NCBI RefSeq assembly: GCF_006980705.1
Contig: NZ_SBHO01000008.1
Location: 48,728-112,727 of the forward strand
Length of the DNA stretch: 64,000 nucleotides
Direction of reading: 5' to 3'
Source of the DNA: Tepidiphilus olei
GTDB taxonomy: Bacteria > Pseudomonadota > Gammaproteobacteria > Burkholderiales > Rhodocyclaceae
Shown here: piece by piece, positions 40,033 through 48,228 of the stretch
Position numbering within the stretch: position 1 is the stretch's first letter
How the letters are laid out: every line of letters starts with the position of its first letter
Notes under the pieces: generated by a model
The model's input: the letters and a program-made list of their open reading frames with translations, nothing else
What the model was told of the DNA's origin: nothing
Database searches by the model: none
Made by a program: the position numbers and the translations under genes

Positions 40033-40055
40033 ACGAGCGAGGGAGAGGGTAAAGC

Positions 40056-40310
40056 ATGGATTATGTCCTGACGGAACATGCCAGGGATGCGCTCGCGAGA
40101 CGTAATATTCCCTTGATCTGGGTTGAACGTGCCTTGCATACGCCGGAAATGACCGAAGCCGATTCCGTCGATGCCGATCTGGAGCATCACTTGGTGCGTA
40201 TTCCCGAATTTGGCAACCGGGTGTTGCGCGTGATCGTCAATGTCAAAAAAGTTCCGCCGCATGTCGTCACGGCATTCATTGATCGCAGGAGGTCATCCCG
40301 TGAAACTTAA
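40056..40310 (+). CDS. DUF4258 family protein (toxin-like)
   Basis: This 84-aa protein resembles the DUF4258 family: HARDALARRNIPLIWVERAL, then HHLVRIPEFGNRVLRVIVN. DUF4258 proteins are small, related in fold to RelE/BrnT-type toxins, and often encoded next to a DUF2283 gene, as here. A toxin role is inference. GGGAGAGGG lies 8 bases before the ATG. It overlaps the DUF2283 gene by 11 bases. Base composition is lower in G+C than recB and recD on either side, suggesting acquisition. Confidence 0.75.
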   Translation: MDYVLTEHARDALARRNIPLIWVERALHTPEMTEADSVDADLEHHLVRIPEFGNRVLRVIVNVKKVPPHVVTAFIDRRRSSRET

Positions 40311-40512
40311 AATCGATCGACAGGCCGACGCCCTCTATCTGACTTTGTGTGATCTGCCTGCCAGCCGGTCGGAAGAAATATTTCCCGGCATCATCGTCGA
40401 TTATGATGATGAAGGCAAAATGATCGGCATTGAAATGCTCTATCTGTCGAAGCGGGTTTCGGAAGAGGACATTCGCCGGGTTTTGTTCGAGACCGTGACA
40501 GAAGGTGCCTGA
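40300..40512 (+). CDS. DUF2283 family protein (possible antitoxin)
   Basis: This 70-aa protein fits DUF2283: KLKIDRQADALYLTL, IVDYDDEGKMIGIEML. Such proteins are commonly paired with DUF4258 genes. The GTG at 40300 is chosen because AGGAGG at 40287-40292 is 7 bases upstream, giving strong translation, as often seen for an antitoxin. Its stop overlaps an alternative upstream start of recD (GTG at 40505). Confidence 0.75.
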   Translation: MKLKIDRQADALYLTLCDLPASRSEEIFPGIIVDYDDEGKMIGIEMLYLSKRVSEEDIRRVLFETVTEGA

Positions 40513-40588
40513 GACGACGTCAAAAAAATCATTCCCAGCCCATACGAACAGTCAGCAACATGCATCGAACCCGGGGGTTGCCGCAAGC

Positions 40589-42685
40589 ATGAGCACAGCG
40601 GATCTGCGCGACGATCTGGCCCGCTGGGTGCAGGATGGCTGGTTGCGGCCGCTCGATGCGGCCTTTGCGCGATTCCTGCAGGAAAAAGTGCCGCAGGCGT
40701 CGTCACGGGCGATCCTTGCCGCGACCCTGGCGAGCCACCAGTTGGGGCGCGGCCATGTGTGCCTCGATCTCGCCGCGCTCGCCGACGATGCGGTGTTCAC
40801 CTTGGCGATCCCCTCGCGCGATGCAAACGGGCTGCCGACGCCAGCGGGGGCGGCCCAGGGGGAAGCGCTCGAATCCTGGTTCGCCGCGCTCTCCTGCCCC
40901 GAGCTGGTGGGACAGGGCGAGGAGGAAGAGGCGGCGCCGCTCGTGCGCCGGGCGCATCGCCTCTATCTGCGCCGCCAGTGGGACAACGAGCGTGCCGTGC
41001 GGCAGGGGGTTCTCGCCCGGGTACGGGAAGTCGTCCCGCTCGACCCGGAGCCGGTGCGAACCCTCCTCGAAGCGCTCTTTCCCTCCGGCGAAGGCGACGT
41101 ATGGCAGCGGCTCGCCTGTGCGCTCGCGCTGCGGCGACGCTTTGCGCTGATTACCGGCGGTCCCGGCACGGGCAAGACGAGCACCGTGGTGCGCCTCATC
41201 GCCTTGCTGCAGGCGCTCGCCCTGCAGGGGAGGTTGGCGGGGCGGGGCGAGGCGCCGCTGCGCATCCGGCTCGCCGCGCCCACCGGCAAGGCGGCCGCGC
41301 GGCTGAGCGAATCGATCGGTCGTTCCCTCGAGCGGTTGCAGTGGGAGGCGTTGCCCCAAGGCGAACGGATCCGCGCCACACTGCCGCAGGAGGTGTCGAC
41401 GCTGCACCGTCTGCTGGGCGCCCGGGCTGGGTCGCGACGATTCCGCCACGACGAGGCCGATCCGCTGGTGCTGGACGTGCTGGTGATCGACGAGGCCTCG
41501 ATGGTCGACCTCGAGATGATGGCGGCGGTGCTGCGGGCCTTGCCTCCGGCGGCGCAGTTGGTATTGCTCGGTGACAAGGATCAGCTGGCCTCGGTCGAGG
41601 CCGGCGCCGTGCTCGGCGGTCTGTGTCGGCGTGCCGACGAAGGGCACTATACGCCCGAGACGATCGCCTGGCTGCGGGCGACCTTGGGGGAGAGCCTGCC
41701 TGCGGGATTTGCCGGGGAGACGGGCGAAGAATCCCCTTCCCCTCGTTACGTCGACTTCCAGGGCTCGGCCCTCGATCAGGCGATCGCCATGTTGCGCCAG
41801 AGCCACCGTTTCGCCGCCGAGAGCGCCATCGGCCGGCTCGCGGCGGCGGTCAATCGGGGCGATGCGGCCGCGGCGCGGGGGGTTCTGGGTGGGCCCCTCG
41901 CGGACGATCTGAACGCTCCGGGCGAAGAGGGTGGGGAAGGACGCGCCTCGATCACGCCCGGCCATCCGCGCTCCGAAGTGGCCCTTCTCGTTCCCCAAAG
42001 TCAGGAGGACGCAGCGTTGCGTCGGCTCGTGTGCGGCACGCAAAAGAATCCCGCGGGCTACGCGTTTTATTTACAAGTGCTGCATGCGCAGCGCCCGCTG
42101 CCCGAAGCGCCGCAGGCGGCGTGGGACGACTGGGCACGGGCGGTGCTCGCAGCCTACGCCGGGTTCCAGATACTGTGCGCCCTGCGCGAGGGGCCTTGGG
42201 GCGTGGGGGAGATGAATCGGCGCATCGCGCACTGGTTGCGCCGCCAAGGGTCGTTGCCGGACGAAGAAGGCTGGTACGAGGGGCGCCCGGTGTTGATGAC
42301 GCGCAACGCCTACGCCTTGGGTCTGATGAACGGCGACGTGGGGGTGACGCTTGCTCTGCCTGGGGCTGAAGGGCAAGCCCCGCGGCTGATGGTGGCCTTT
42401 GCCGCCGCTGGTGGGCTGCGCTGGGTGCTGCCCGCTCGTTTGCCCGAGGTGGAGACGGTGTTCGCGCTCACGGTGCATAAGTCGCAAGGCTCGGAGTTCG
42501 GGCACGCGGTGCTGGTGTTGCCGGATACCCCCAGCCCTTTGCTCACGCGCGAGCTGATCTATACCGGTATCACCCGCGCCCGCTCGCGGTTCACTCTGGT
42601 GGATCCGTCGGGCGGGGCCATGCTGGAAGCGGCGATCGCGCGCCGCGTGCTGCGCTCGTCCGGGCTGGAAGCGCCTCTGGAATAA
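40589..42685 (+). CDS. recD: exodeoxyribonuclease V subunit alpha
   Basis: RecD (698 aa) is the 5'-3' helicase motor of RecBCD. The N-terminal region has ATLASHQLGRGHVCLDLAAL, typical of RecD; Walker A is GGPGTGKTSTVVRL near residue 190, followed by LAAPTGKAAARLSES, LVIDEASMVDLEM, LLGDKDQLASVEAGAVL and, at the C terminus, TVHKSQGSEFGHAVLVLP. The ATG at 40589 gives the usual N terminus, but the frame is open to a GTG at 40505 that would couple it to DUF2283, so the start is not certain. Confidence 0.94.
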   Translation: MSTADLRDDLARWVQDGWLRPLDAAFARFLQEKVPQASSRAILAATLASHQLGRGHVCLDLAALADDAVFTLAIPSRDANGLPTPAGAAQGEALESWFAALSCPELVGQGEEEEAAPLVRRAHRLYLRRQWDNERAVRQGVLARVREVVPLDPEPVRTLLEALFPSGEGDVWQRLACALALRRRFALITGGPGTGKTSTVVRLIALLQALALQGRLAGRGEAPLRIRLAAPTGKAAARLSESIGRSLERLQWEALPQGERIRATLPQEVSTLHRLLGARAGSRRFRHDEADPLVLDVLVIDEASMVDLEMMAAVLRALPPAAQLVLLGDKDQLASVEAGAVLGGLCRRADEGHYTPETIAWLRATLGESLPAGFAGETGEESPSPRYVDFQGSALDQAIAMLRQSHRFAAESAIGRLAAAVNRGDAAAARGVLGGPLADDLNAPGEEGGEGRASITPGHPRSEVALLVPQSQEDAALRRLVCGTQKNPAGYAFYLQVLHAQRPLPEAPQAAWDDWARAVLAAYAGFQILCALREGPWGVGEMNRRIAHWLRRQGSLPDEEGWYEGRPVLMTRNAYALGLMNGDVGVTLALPGAEGQAPRLMVAFAAAGGLRWVLPARLPEVETVFALTVHKSQGSEFGHAVLVLPDTPSPLLTRELIYTGITRARSRFTLVDPSGGAMLEAAIARRVLRSSGLEAPLE

Positions 42686-42698
42686 GCGGGAGGATTCA

Positions 42699-42718
42699 GG
42701 AAACGCTGAAGAAATGAG
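42699..42718. repeat. 20-bp remnant of the copy-2 repeat end
   Basis: GGAAACGCTGAAGAAATGAG at 42699-42718 is identical to 32387-32406, the left end of the repeat element upstream of recC. The rest of the element is missing. The two identical 20-mers flank the recC-recB-recD block. Confidence 0.7.
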
Positions 42719-42724
42719 TTTCCT

Positions 42725-43117
42725 TCAGTCGCGGCGCTGAATCTTGATCACGATGGTGTCGGTGCCGCGTGGCGACAGCGCCAGCGACACGACCCAGGTG
42801 AGGATGCTATAGACGATGGCGCCCCAGAAGGCCGCCCAGAAATCTTCGACCACGACACCGGCCACCAGCCCCGTTCCCGCCCAAAAGAGCAGCGCATTGA
42901 GGATGAGGGTAAAGAGGCCGAGCGTGAGGATGCTCGCCGGCAGGGTGAGGATGAGGAGCACCGGCTTGATGAAGAGGTTGATGAGGCCGAGCACCAGCGC
43001 CGCCGCCAGCGCCGGCACGAAGCCGGTGATGGTGATGCCATCGACGAGCTGGGCAGTGACCATCAGCGCCACCGCGTTGAGCAGCCACTGGATGAGCATC
43101 CAGAAACTGGGCCTCAT
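42725..43117 (-). CDS. phage holin family (YvlD-like) membrane protein
   Basis: This 130-aa protein has four hydrophobic segments and the pattern LIQWLLNAVALMVTAQLVDG, ALVLGLINLFIKPVLLILTLP, SILTLGLFTLILNALLFW, which fits the small YvlD/'phage holin family IV' membrane proteins found in many bacteria. Despite the name there is no lysis gene nearby, and the cellular role is unknown. Its ATG overlaps the stop of hemH, so it is translated with hemH. Confidence 0.85.
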   Translation of the reverse strand: MRPSFWMLIQWLLNAVALMVTAQLVDGITITGFVPALAAALVLGLINLFIKPVLLILTLPASILTLGLFTLILNALLFWAGTGLVAGVVVEDFWAAFWGAIVYSILTWVVSLALSPRGTDTIVIKIQRRD

Positions 43118-44208
43118 TGTCGGGCCCCCATCGCTTTGGCCCGTGCGAGGCGTTCCTGCAGTGCTTCGTCCGTGGCCGGCGTGCGGTCGGACCAATGGCC
43201 GAGGTGGTCTTCGAGGAGGGCGGCGAAGCGCTCGACCCAGAAAGGGGAATCGTTGAGGCAGGGGACGTAGTGGAATTGTTTGCCGCCGGCCTCGAGAAAG
43301 GCGGTGCGGCATTCCATGCCGATCTCTTCCAGCGTCTCGAGGCAATCGGTGGCAAAACCGGGGCAGAGGACGTCGACGCGCGCCACCCCTTCGCGGGCGA
43401 GCCGCTCCAGGGTGGGCTGGGTATAGGGTTCGAGCCAGCGGGCACGGCCGAAACGCGACTGGAAAGTGACGAGCCATTGGTCGGGGGCGAGCCCAAGCCG
43501 CTCGGCCAAGAGCCGTGCCGTCTTGTGGCATTCGCAGTGGTAGGGATCGCCCAGTTCCAGCGTGCGTCGCGGCATGCCGTGGAAACTGAGCAGCAGTTTG
43601 TCGGGGCGGCCATGCTGCGCCCAGTGGGATTCCAGCGTCTGCGCGATCGCCTCGATGTAGCGGGGGTCGTCGTGCCAGTGGCGCACGAGCCGCAGCTCGG
43701 GCACGTCGCGCCATCTCATGAGCTCGGCGGCCACGGCGTCGAACACGGAAGCCGTGGTGCTGGCGCAATACTGGGGGTAGAGCGGTACCACGAGCAGGCG
43801 TCGCAGACCTTCTTCTTTCATGCGGGCGAGCACTTTGGCCACGCTCGGTTCGCCATAGCGCATGGCCCAGCGCACGAGCGGTTCGCGCCCGCGCTCGGTC
43901 CAATGGGATTCCAGCGCGTGCGTGAGCCGCTCGGTATAGACTTCGAGCGGCGAGCCTTCGTCGAGCCAGATGCTGGCGTATTTTTGTGCGTTCGCCTTGG
44001 GACGGCGCGGCAGGATGAAGAGGTGCAGGATGATTTGCCACAGCCAGCGCGGCAGCTCGATGACGCGCGGATCGGAGAGGAATTCGCGCAGGAAGGGGCG
44101 GATGGCCTCCGGCGTGGGGGCGGCGGGGGTGCCGAGATTGACGAGCAGCACGCCGGTGCGTTGCGGCCGGTCGTGGCGAAAGGGGGGCTCGGGGGCGTAG
44201 CGGGGCAT
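43114..44208 (-). CDS. hemH: ferrochelatase
   Basis: HemH (364 aa) inserts Fe2+ into protoporphyrin IX, the last step of haem synthesis. Visible signatures are TGVLLVNLGTPAAPTPEAIR, LVVPLYPQYCASTTASVFD, the active-site His in LLLSFHGMPRRTLELGDPY and the conserved Glu in VLCPGFATDCLETLEEIG. It lies 10 bases downstream of hrcA on the same strand, in the order hrcA-hemH-holin-like. Confidence 0.96.
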   Translation of the reverse strand: MPRYAPEPPFRHDRPQRTGVLLVNLGTPAAPTPEAIRPFLREFLSDPRVIELPRWLWQIILHLFILPRRPKANAQKYASIWLDEGSPLEVYTERLTHALESHWTERGREPLVRWAMRYGEPSVAKVLARMKEEGLRRLLVVPLYPQYCASTTASVFDAVAAELMRWRDVPELRLVRHWHDDPRYIEAIAQTLESHWAQHGRPDKLLLSFHGMPRRTLELGDPYHCECHKTARLLAERLGLAPDQWLVTFQSRFGRARWLEPYTQPTLERLAREGVARVDVLCPGFATDCLETLEEIGMECRTAFLEAGGKQFHYVPCLNDSPFWVERFAALLEDHLGHWSDRTPATDEALQERLARAKAMGARQ

Positions 44209-44218
44209 GCGGGTTCCT

Positions 44219-45247
44219 TCAGCGTTCTTCGGCGGTGGTGGCGAGCGCCTGCGACAGGCGCTGCGCCGTGAGCTCGACGATGGGAATCACGCGGTCGTAG
44301 GCCATGCGGTTGGGCCCGATCACGCCGATCGAGCCGAGCATGCGTCCGTCGAAGGTATAGTTGGCGGTGATCACCGAGCACCCTTCGAGTTCTTCCAGCC
44401 CGGATTCGGCACCGATGAAGATCTGCACGCCTCGGGCGCGCTGGGCGAGCTCGAGGAGCTGCAACAGGGCCGTGCGCTCCTCGAACAGGCGGAAGAGTTC
44501 GCGCAGGTGCTGCATGTTGGTGGTGAAATCGTCGACTTCGAGCAGGTTCGTTTCACCGGCTACCAGGCAGTCTTCGTCTTCATGAGCGAGCGCGCTCGGC
44601 GAGAGCGCCAGCGTCATGAGTTCGGAGACGTGGTCTTGCAGCTTGGCCAGTTCGTCACGCAAGCGGGTGCGGATCTCGTCGAGCGTGTGGCCGGCGAAGC
44701 GGCTGCTCAGGAAGTTGCTCGCCTGCTCGAGCTCGCTCGCGCTGAAGGGGCGGGGCGTCTGCAGCAGGCGGTTTTGCACATCACCGCTCTGGGTGACGAC
44801 GATGAGCAGCACTCGGTTGCCGCTCAAGGGGACGAATTCGATCTGGCGCACGCGTTCTTGATCGCGCGGCGGGACGATGACGACGCCGGCGAAGTGGGTG
44901 AGCTCCGAGAGCAGTTCGGAGGCTTTCCTGAGGAGCTTTTGCGGCTGGTCGGGCTGGAGGTTGGCCTCGATCTCGGCGCGGGTTTCTTCTTCGAGCGGTG
45001 CGACGGTGAGCAGCGCGTCGATGAAGAAGCGGTATCCCTTGGCCGTGGGCACGCGACCGGCGGAGGCGTGCGGGCTATAGACGAGCCCGAGTTCGTCGAG
45101 GTCGCTCATCACGTTGCGCACCGTGGCCGGGGACAGGTCGAGGCCGCTCGCGCGCGACAGGGTGCGCGAACCGATCGGTTGCCCTTCGGCGATGTAGCGT
45201 TCGATCAGCGTCTTGAGCAGGATGCGGCTGCGCGGGTCGAGCATCAT
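44219..45247 (-). CDS. hrcA: heat-inducible transcription repressor HrcA
   Basis: HrcA (342 aa) represses class I heat-shock genes by binding CIRCE operators. The N-terminal winged helix reads ILLKTLIERYIAEGQPIGSR, then LDLSPATVRNVMSDLDELG and HASAGRVPTAKGYRFFID. The dimerisation domain with VRQIEFVPLSGNRVLLIVV follows. Tandem ATGs at 45247 and 45244 follow GGAGGG on the minus strand; the much longer open frame upstream is antisense to nadK and not real. No CIRCE element is visible in the 69-base gap to nadK. Confidence 0.95.
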   Translation of the reverse strand: MMLDPRSRILLKTLIERYIAEGQPIGSRTLSRASGLDLSPATVRNVMSDLDELGLVYSPHASAGRVPTAKGYRFFIDALLTVAPLEEETRAEIEANLQPDQPQKLLRKASELLSELTHFAGVVIVPPRDQERVRQIEFVPLSGNRVLLIVVTQSGDVQNRLLQTPRPFSASELEQASNFLSSRFAGHTLDEIRTRLRDELAKLQDHVSELMTLALSPSALAHEDEDCLVAGETNLLEVDDFTTNMQHLRELFRLFEERTALLQLLELAQRARGVQIFIGAESGLEELEGCSVITANYTFDGRMLGSIGVIGPNRMAYDRVIPIVELTAQRLSQALATTAEER

Positions 45248-45316
45248 CGTTCTTCCCTCCGGAAGGGTGCCGCGCGACGGCGCCGATCGTGGCCGAGTTG
45301 TGGAATAATCCGGGGC

Positions 45317-46198
45317 ATGGCGAATCCATTTACCTCCATCGGTTTGATCGGCAAGCACCAATCGGCGGAAGTCGCCGCGGCTCTGGTCGAGACGGCGCGG
45401 TTTCTGCACGAACGAGGTTATCACGTTTTGATCGAGGCGGAGACGGCGAGTTCGCTCGGCAATTGTGCTCCTTTCCCGGAACTGCCCTACGCGCGCCTGG
45501 GCACGCAGATCGACCTGGCGGTGATCGTCGGCGGTGACGGCACGATGTTGAACGCCGCACGTCATCTCGTCCATCACGACGTGCCGCTCGTGGGCATCAA
45601 CCAGGGGCGGGTCGGGTTCCTCACCGACATCCCACGCGACGAGGCGCTGGAACGGCTCTCCGAGATCCTCGCGGGCGATTATCAAGAAGAAGTGCGCTCC
45701 ATGCTCCTCGGGCAGCTGCTGCGCGGCGACAAGGTGCTCACGTCGAGCCACGCGCTCAACGACATCGTGCTCAACAAGGGCGATTTGGGACGGATGATCG
45801 AATTCCGGCTCACCGTAGACGGGGCCTATGTCTATACCCAACGCTCCGACGGGATGATCGTCGCCACGCCCACCGGGTCGACCGCTTATGCGCTCTCGGC
45901 CAATGGCCCCATCCTGCATCCGGGAGTGGATGGCATCGCCCTGGTACCGCTGTGTCCGCACGCGCTGACGGCGCGGCCGGTCACCTTGCCCGATCGGTGC
46001 ACCATCGAGATCGAGCTCCTGCCGGGTCATATGGCCGACGTGCATTTCGACGGGCAGGGGCGCATCGAAATGCTGCCGGGCGACGTGCTGCGCATCCAGC
46101 GGGCACAGCGCGGCGTGCGGCTGCTGCATCCGCGGCAATACTGCTATTTCGCCATGCTGCGCGAGAAACTGCACTGGAGCGCGCTGCCTCGCGGTTGA
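45317..46198 (+). CDS. nadK: NAD kinase
   Basis: NadK (293 aa) phosphorylates NAD+ to NADP+. The catalytic GGDGTMLNAARHL is at residues ~72-84, followed by LVGINQGRVGFLTDI and the substrate motif VATPTGSTAYALSANGPILHP. It is divergent from hrcA and followed by recN after 17 bases, a conserved order in Betaproteobacteria. The ATG at 45317 gives the usual length. Confidence 0.96.
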   Translation: MANPFTSIGLIGKHQSAEVAAALVETARFLHERGYHVLIEAETASSLGNCAPFPELPYARLGTQIDLAVIVGGDGTMLNAARHLVHHDVPLVGINQGRVGFLTDIPRDEALERLSEILAGDYQEEVRSMLLGQLLRGDKVLTSSHALNDIVLNKGDLGRMIEFRLTVDGAYVYTQRSDGMIVATPTGSTAYALSANGPILHPGVDGIALVPLCPHALTARPVTLPDRCTIEIELLPGHMADVHFDGQGRIEMLPGDVLRIQRAQRGVRLLHPRQYCYFAMLREKLHWSALPRG

Positions 46199-46215
46199 GG
46201 CGCAAGGGGGAGAAA

Positions 46216-47904
46216 GTGCTCGTTCGCCTGACCATCCGCGATTTCGTGCTGGTGCGCGAACTGGAACTCGGCCTGGCGCCGGGATTCGGCGTGCTCACCG
46301 GCGAGACCGGCGCGGGCAAGTCGATCCTGCTCGATGCGCTCGACCTTCTACTCGGCGGGCGCGCGAGCGCCGAGGTGATCCGTCAGGGGGCCGAACGCGC
46401 CGAGGTGACGCTCGAATGCACCCTGCCGCCAGCGGCGGAGGCGCGCGCCTGGCTCGAGGCGCACGGCATCGAGGTCGAGGGCGATACGCTCCTCTTGCGC
46501 CGCAACATCGAGCGCTCGGGCCGTTCGCGCGCCTGGATCGAGGCCGTGCCGGTGCCGGCCACGGCGCTGCGCGAGTTCGGCGCATGGATCGCCGACATCC
46601 ACGGACAGCACGCCCACCATGCGTTGCTCGAGAGCGCGGTGCAGCGACGCATGCTCGACCGGCTCGCCGGGGCCGAGGCGCTCGCCGAGGACGTGCGACA
46701 GCGTTTCGCCGCCTGGGAGTCGGCGCGCGAACGGCTCGCCCGGGCGCGCGAGCGCCAGGAGAGCCTGGGCGAGGAGCGCGAGCGGCTGCTGTGGCAGCTG
46801 CAGGAGTGGGAACGGCTCGCGCTGCGCCCCGGCGAATGGGAAGAGGTGCAACAGGAACATCGTCGGCTCGCGCACGCGGCGCAGCTGCTGCAGCAGGTGG
46901 CGCAGGCGGCGGCGCTCCTCAGCGAGGAAGAGCCTTCGGCGCAGGCGCTGCTCGGGCAGGCCGAACGCGCGCTCGCCGGCAGCCTCGAGTTCGACGCCAA
47001 GCTGGCCGAGGCCGTGCAACTGGTGAGCGAGGCGCGCATCGGGGTACAGGAGGCCGCCGCTGGCCTGCGGCGCTATCTCGACGCCTTCGAGCTCGATCCG
47101 GCGCGGCTCGCCGAACTCGAGCGGCGGCTCGCTGCCATCGATGAATTCGCCCGCCGCTACCGCGTGCCGCCGGAAGAGCTCTTCACGCTCGCCGAGCGCT
47201 GGCGCGAGCGCCTCTCCGCCTTGGAAGAGAGCGCCGACCTCGGGCGGCTCGAAGCCGAGGTGCGCGCGGCCGAGTCGGCCTACTTCGAGTCCGCCCGCGC
47301 GCTCGGCGAACGCCGGCGCGAAACGGCCGAATGGCTCTCGGCTGAAGTCAGCGCGGCGATGCAGGAGCTGGCGATGAAAGGCGGGCGCTTCGCAGCGGCG
47401 CTCATTGCCGGCGAGCCGGCGGCCACGGGCTTGGAGCGGGTGGAATTTCGCGTCGCCGCCAACCCGAGCCAGACGCTCGCTCCGCTCGCGCGTGTGGCCT
47501 CTGGAGGGGAACTCTCGCGCATCGGCCTGGCGATCCAGGTCATCGCCAGCCGCGCGAGCGATACGCCCACGCTCATCTTCGACGAAGTCGACGTCGGCAT
47601 CGGCGGGGCGGTGGCCGAGATCGTCGGCCGCTCGCTCTGGCAGCTCGGTCGCGACCGGCAGGTGCTGGCGGTGACGCACCTGCCGCAAGTCGCCGCCTGG
47701 GCCGACTGGCAGCTGCGCGTATGGAAAGAAGAAGAGGGCGGCGCCGTGCGTACCCGAGTCGAAGCGCTCGATGCTGCCGCCCGCGTCGAGGAGATCGCCC
47801 GCATGCTGGGCGGGCTGGAAATCACCGATACGACCCGCGAACACGCGCGGGAGCTGCTGGGGCGTCGGGGGATGGGTCAGGTCGAACCTCCCCACTCTGG
47901 ATGA
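46216..47904 (+). CDS. recN: DNA repair protein RecN
   Basis: RecN (562 aa) is an SMC-like ATPase acting in double-strand break repair. The N-terminal Walker A region is GFGVLTGETGAGKSILLDAL, a long coiled coil rich in Ala/Glu/Arg fills the middle, and the C-terminal ABC signature ASGGELSRIGLAIQV precedes LIFDEVDVGIGGAVAE. It starts at a GTG after AAGGGGGAG. Its last 83 bases are overlapped by a nucleotidyltransferase gene on the other strand. Confidence 0.95.
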   Translation: MLVRLTIRDFVLVRELELGLAPGFGVLTGETGAGKSILLDALDLLLGGRASAEVIRQGAERAEVTLECTLPPAAEARAWLEAHGIEVEGDTLLLRRNIERSGRSRAWIEAVPVPATALREFGAWIADIHGQHAHHALLESAVQRRMLDRLAGAEALAEDVRQRFAAWESARERLARARERQESLGEERERLLWQLQEWERLALRPGEWEEVQQEHRRLAHAAQLLQQVAQAAALLSEEEPSAQALLGQAERALAGSLEFDAKLAEAVQLVSEARIGVQEAAAGLRRYLDAFELDPARLAELERRLAAIDEFARRYRVPPEELFTLAERWRERLSALEESADLGRLEAEVRAAESAYFESARALGERRRETAEWLSAEVSAAMQELAMKGGRFAAALIAGEPAATGLERVEFRVAANPSQTLAPLARVASGGELSRIGLAIQVIASRASDTPTLIFDEVDVGIGGAVAEIVGRSLWQLGRDRQVLAVTHLPQVAAWADWQLRVWKEEEGGAVRTRVEALDAAARVEEIARMLGGLEITDTTREHARELLGRRGMGQVEPPHSG

Positions 47905-48208
47905 CGACGCAAGCCCGTTCGATTTCCTGGCGAAACGGCTCGGGCAAGCGCGCCCAGTCTTGCACGTCGACCGAGATCGGAAGGTTGCTGTCGATGAAGG
48001 CACGGCGCAGCGCCGGGATCGCCGGGCAGGGGCGTTGCGGGTCGAGCGGGTCGCGCACGACCAGATCGAGGTCGCTCGCCGCGTGCGCTTCACCTTTTAC
48101 CCGGCTGCCATAAGCCAGGACCTCGTGGCCGGGCACGTGGCGGCGCAAAAGGGTGCGTACTTCGTCCAGGTAGCGGACGGGCAGGTCGAGGGACAGGGGA
48201 GCGGTCAT
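47822..48208 (-). CDS. minimal nucleotidyltransferase (MNT-like)
   Basis: This 128-aa protein has the polymerase-beta-type nucleotidyltransferase motif GSRVKGEAHAASDLDL, with Gly34-Ser35 and the metal-binding Asp46 and Asp48, so the active site looks intact. MNT proteins are usually encoded with a HEPN partner; none is seen next to it. It may be a solitary NTase acting on a protein or RNA. Its 3' end overlaps the end of recN by 83 bases in antisense, and the MFS gene on the same strand ends 20 bases upstream, so the two could be co-transcribed. Confidence 0.75.
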   Translation of the reverse strand: MTAPLSLDLPVRYLDEVRTLLRRHVPGHEVLAYGSRVKGEAHAASDLDLVVRDPLDPQRPCPAIPALRRAFIDSNLPISVDVQDWARLPEPFRQEIERACVVIQSGEVRPDPSPDAPAAPARVRGSYR

Positions 48209-48228
48209 GGGGTGTCTGTAGTCTGCAG

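Noticed and set aside
45248..45316. CIRCE operator upstream of hrcA
   Set aside because: No TTAGCACTC-N9-GAGTGCTAA pattern or close variant in the gap.
45248..46174. N-terminal extension of hrcA on the minus strand
   Set aside because: It is antisense to nadK and has no homology; HrcA begins at 45247 with a good ribosome binding site.
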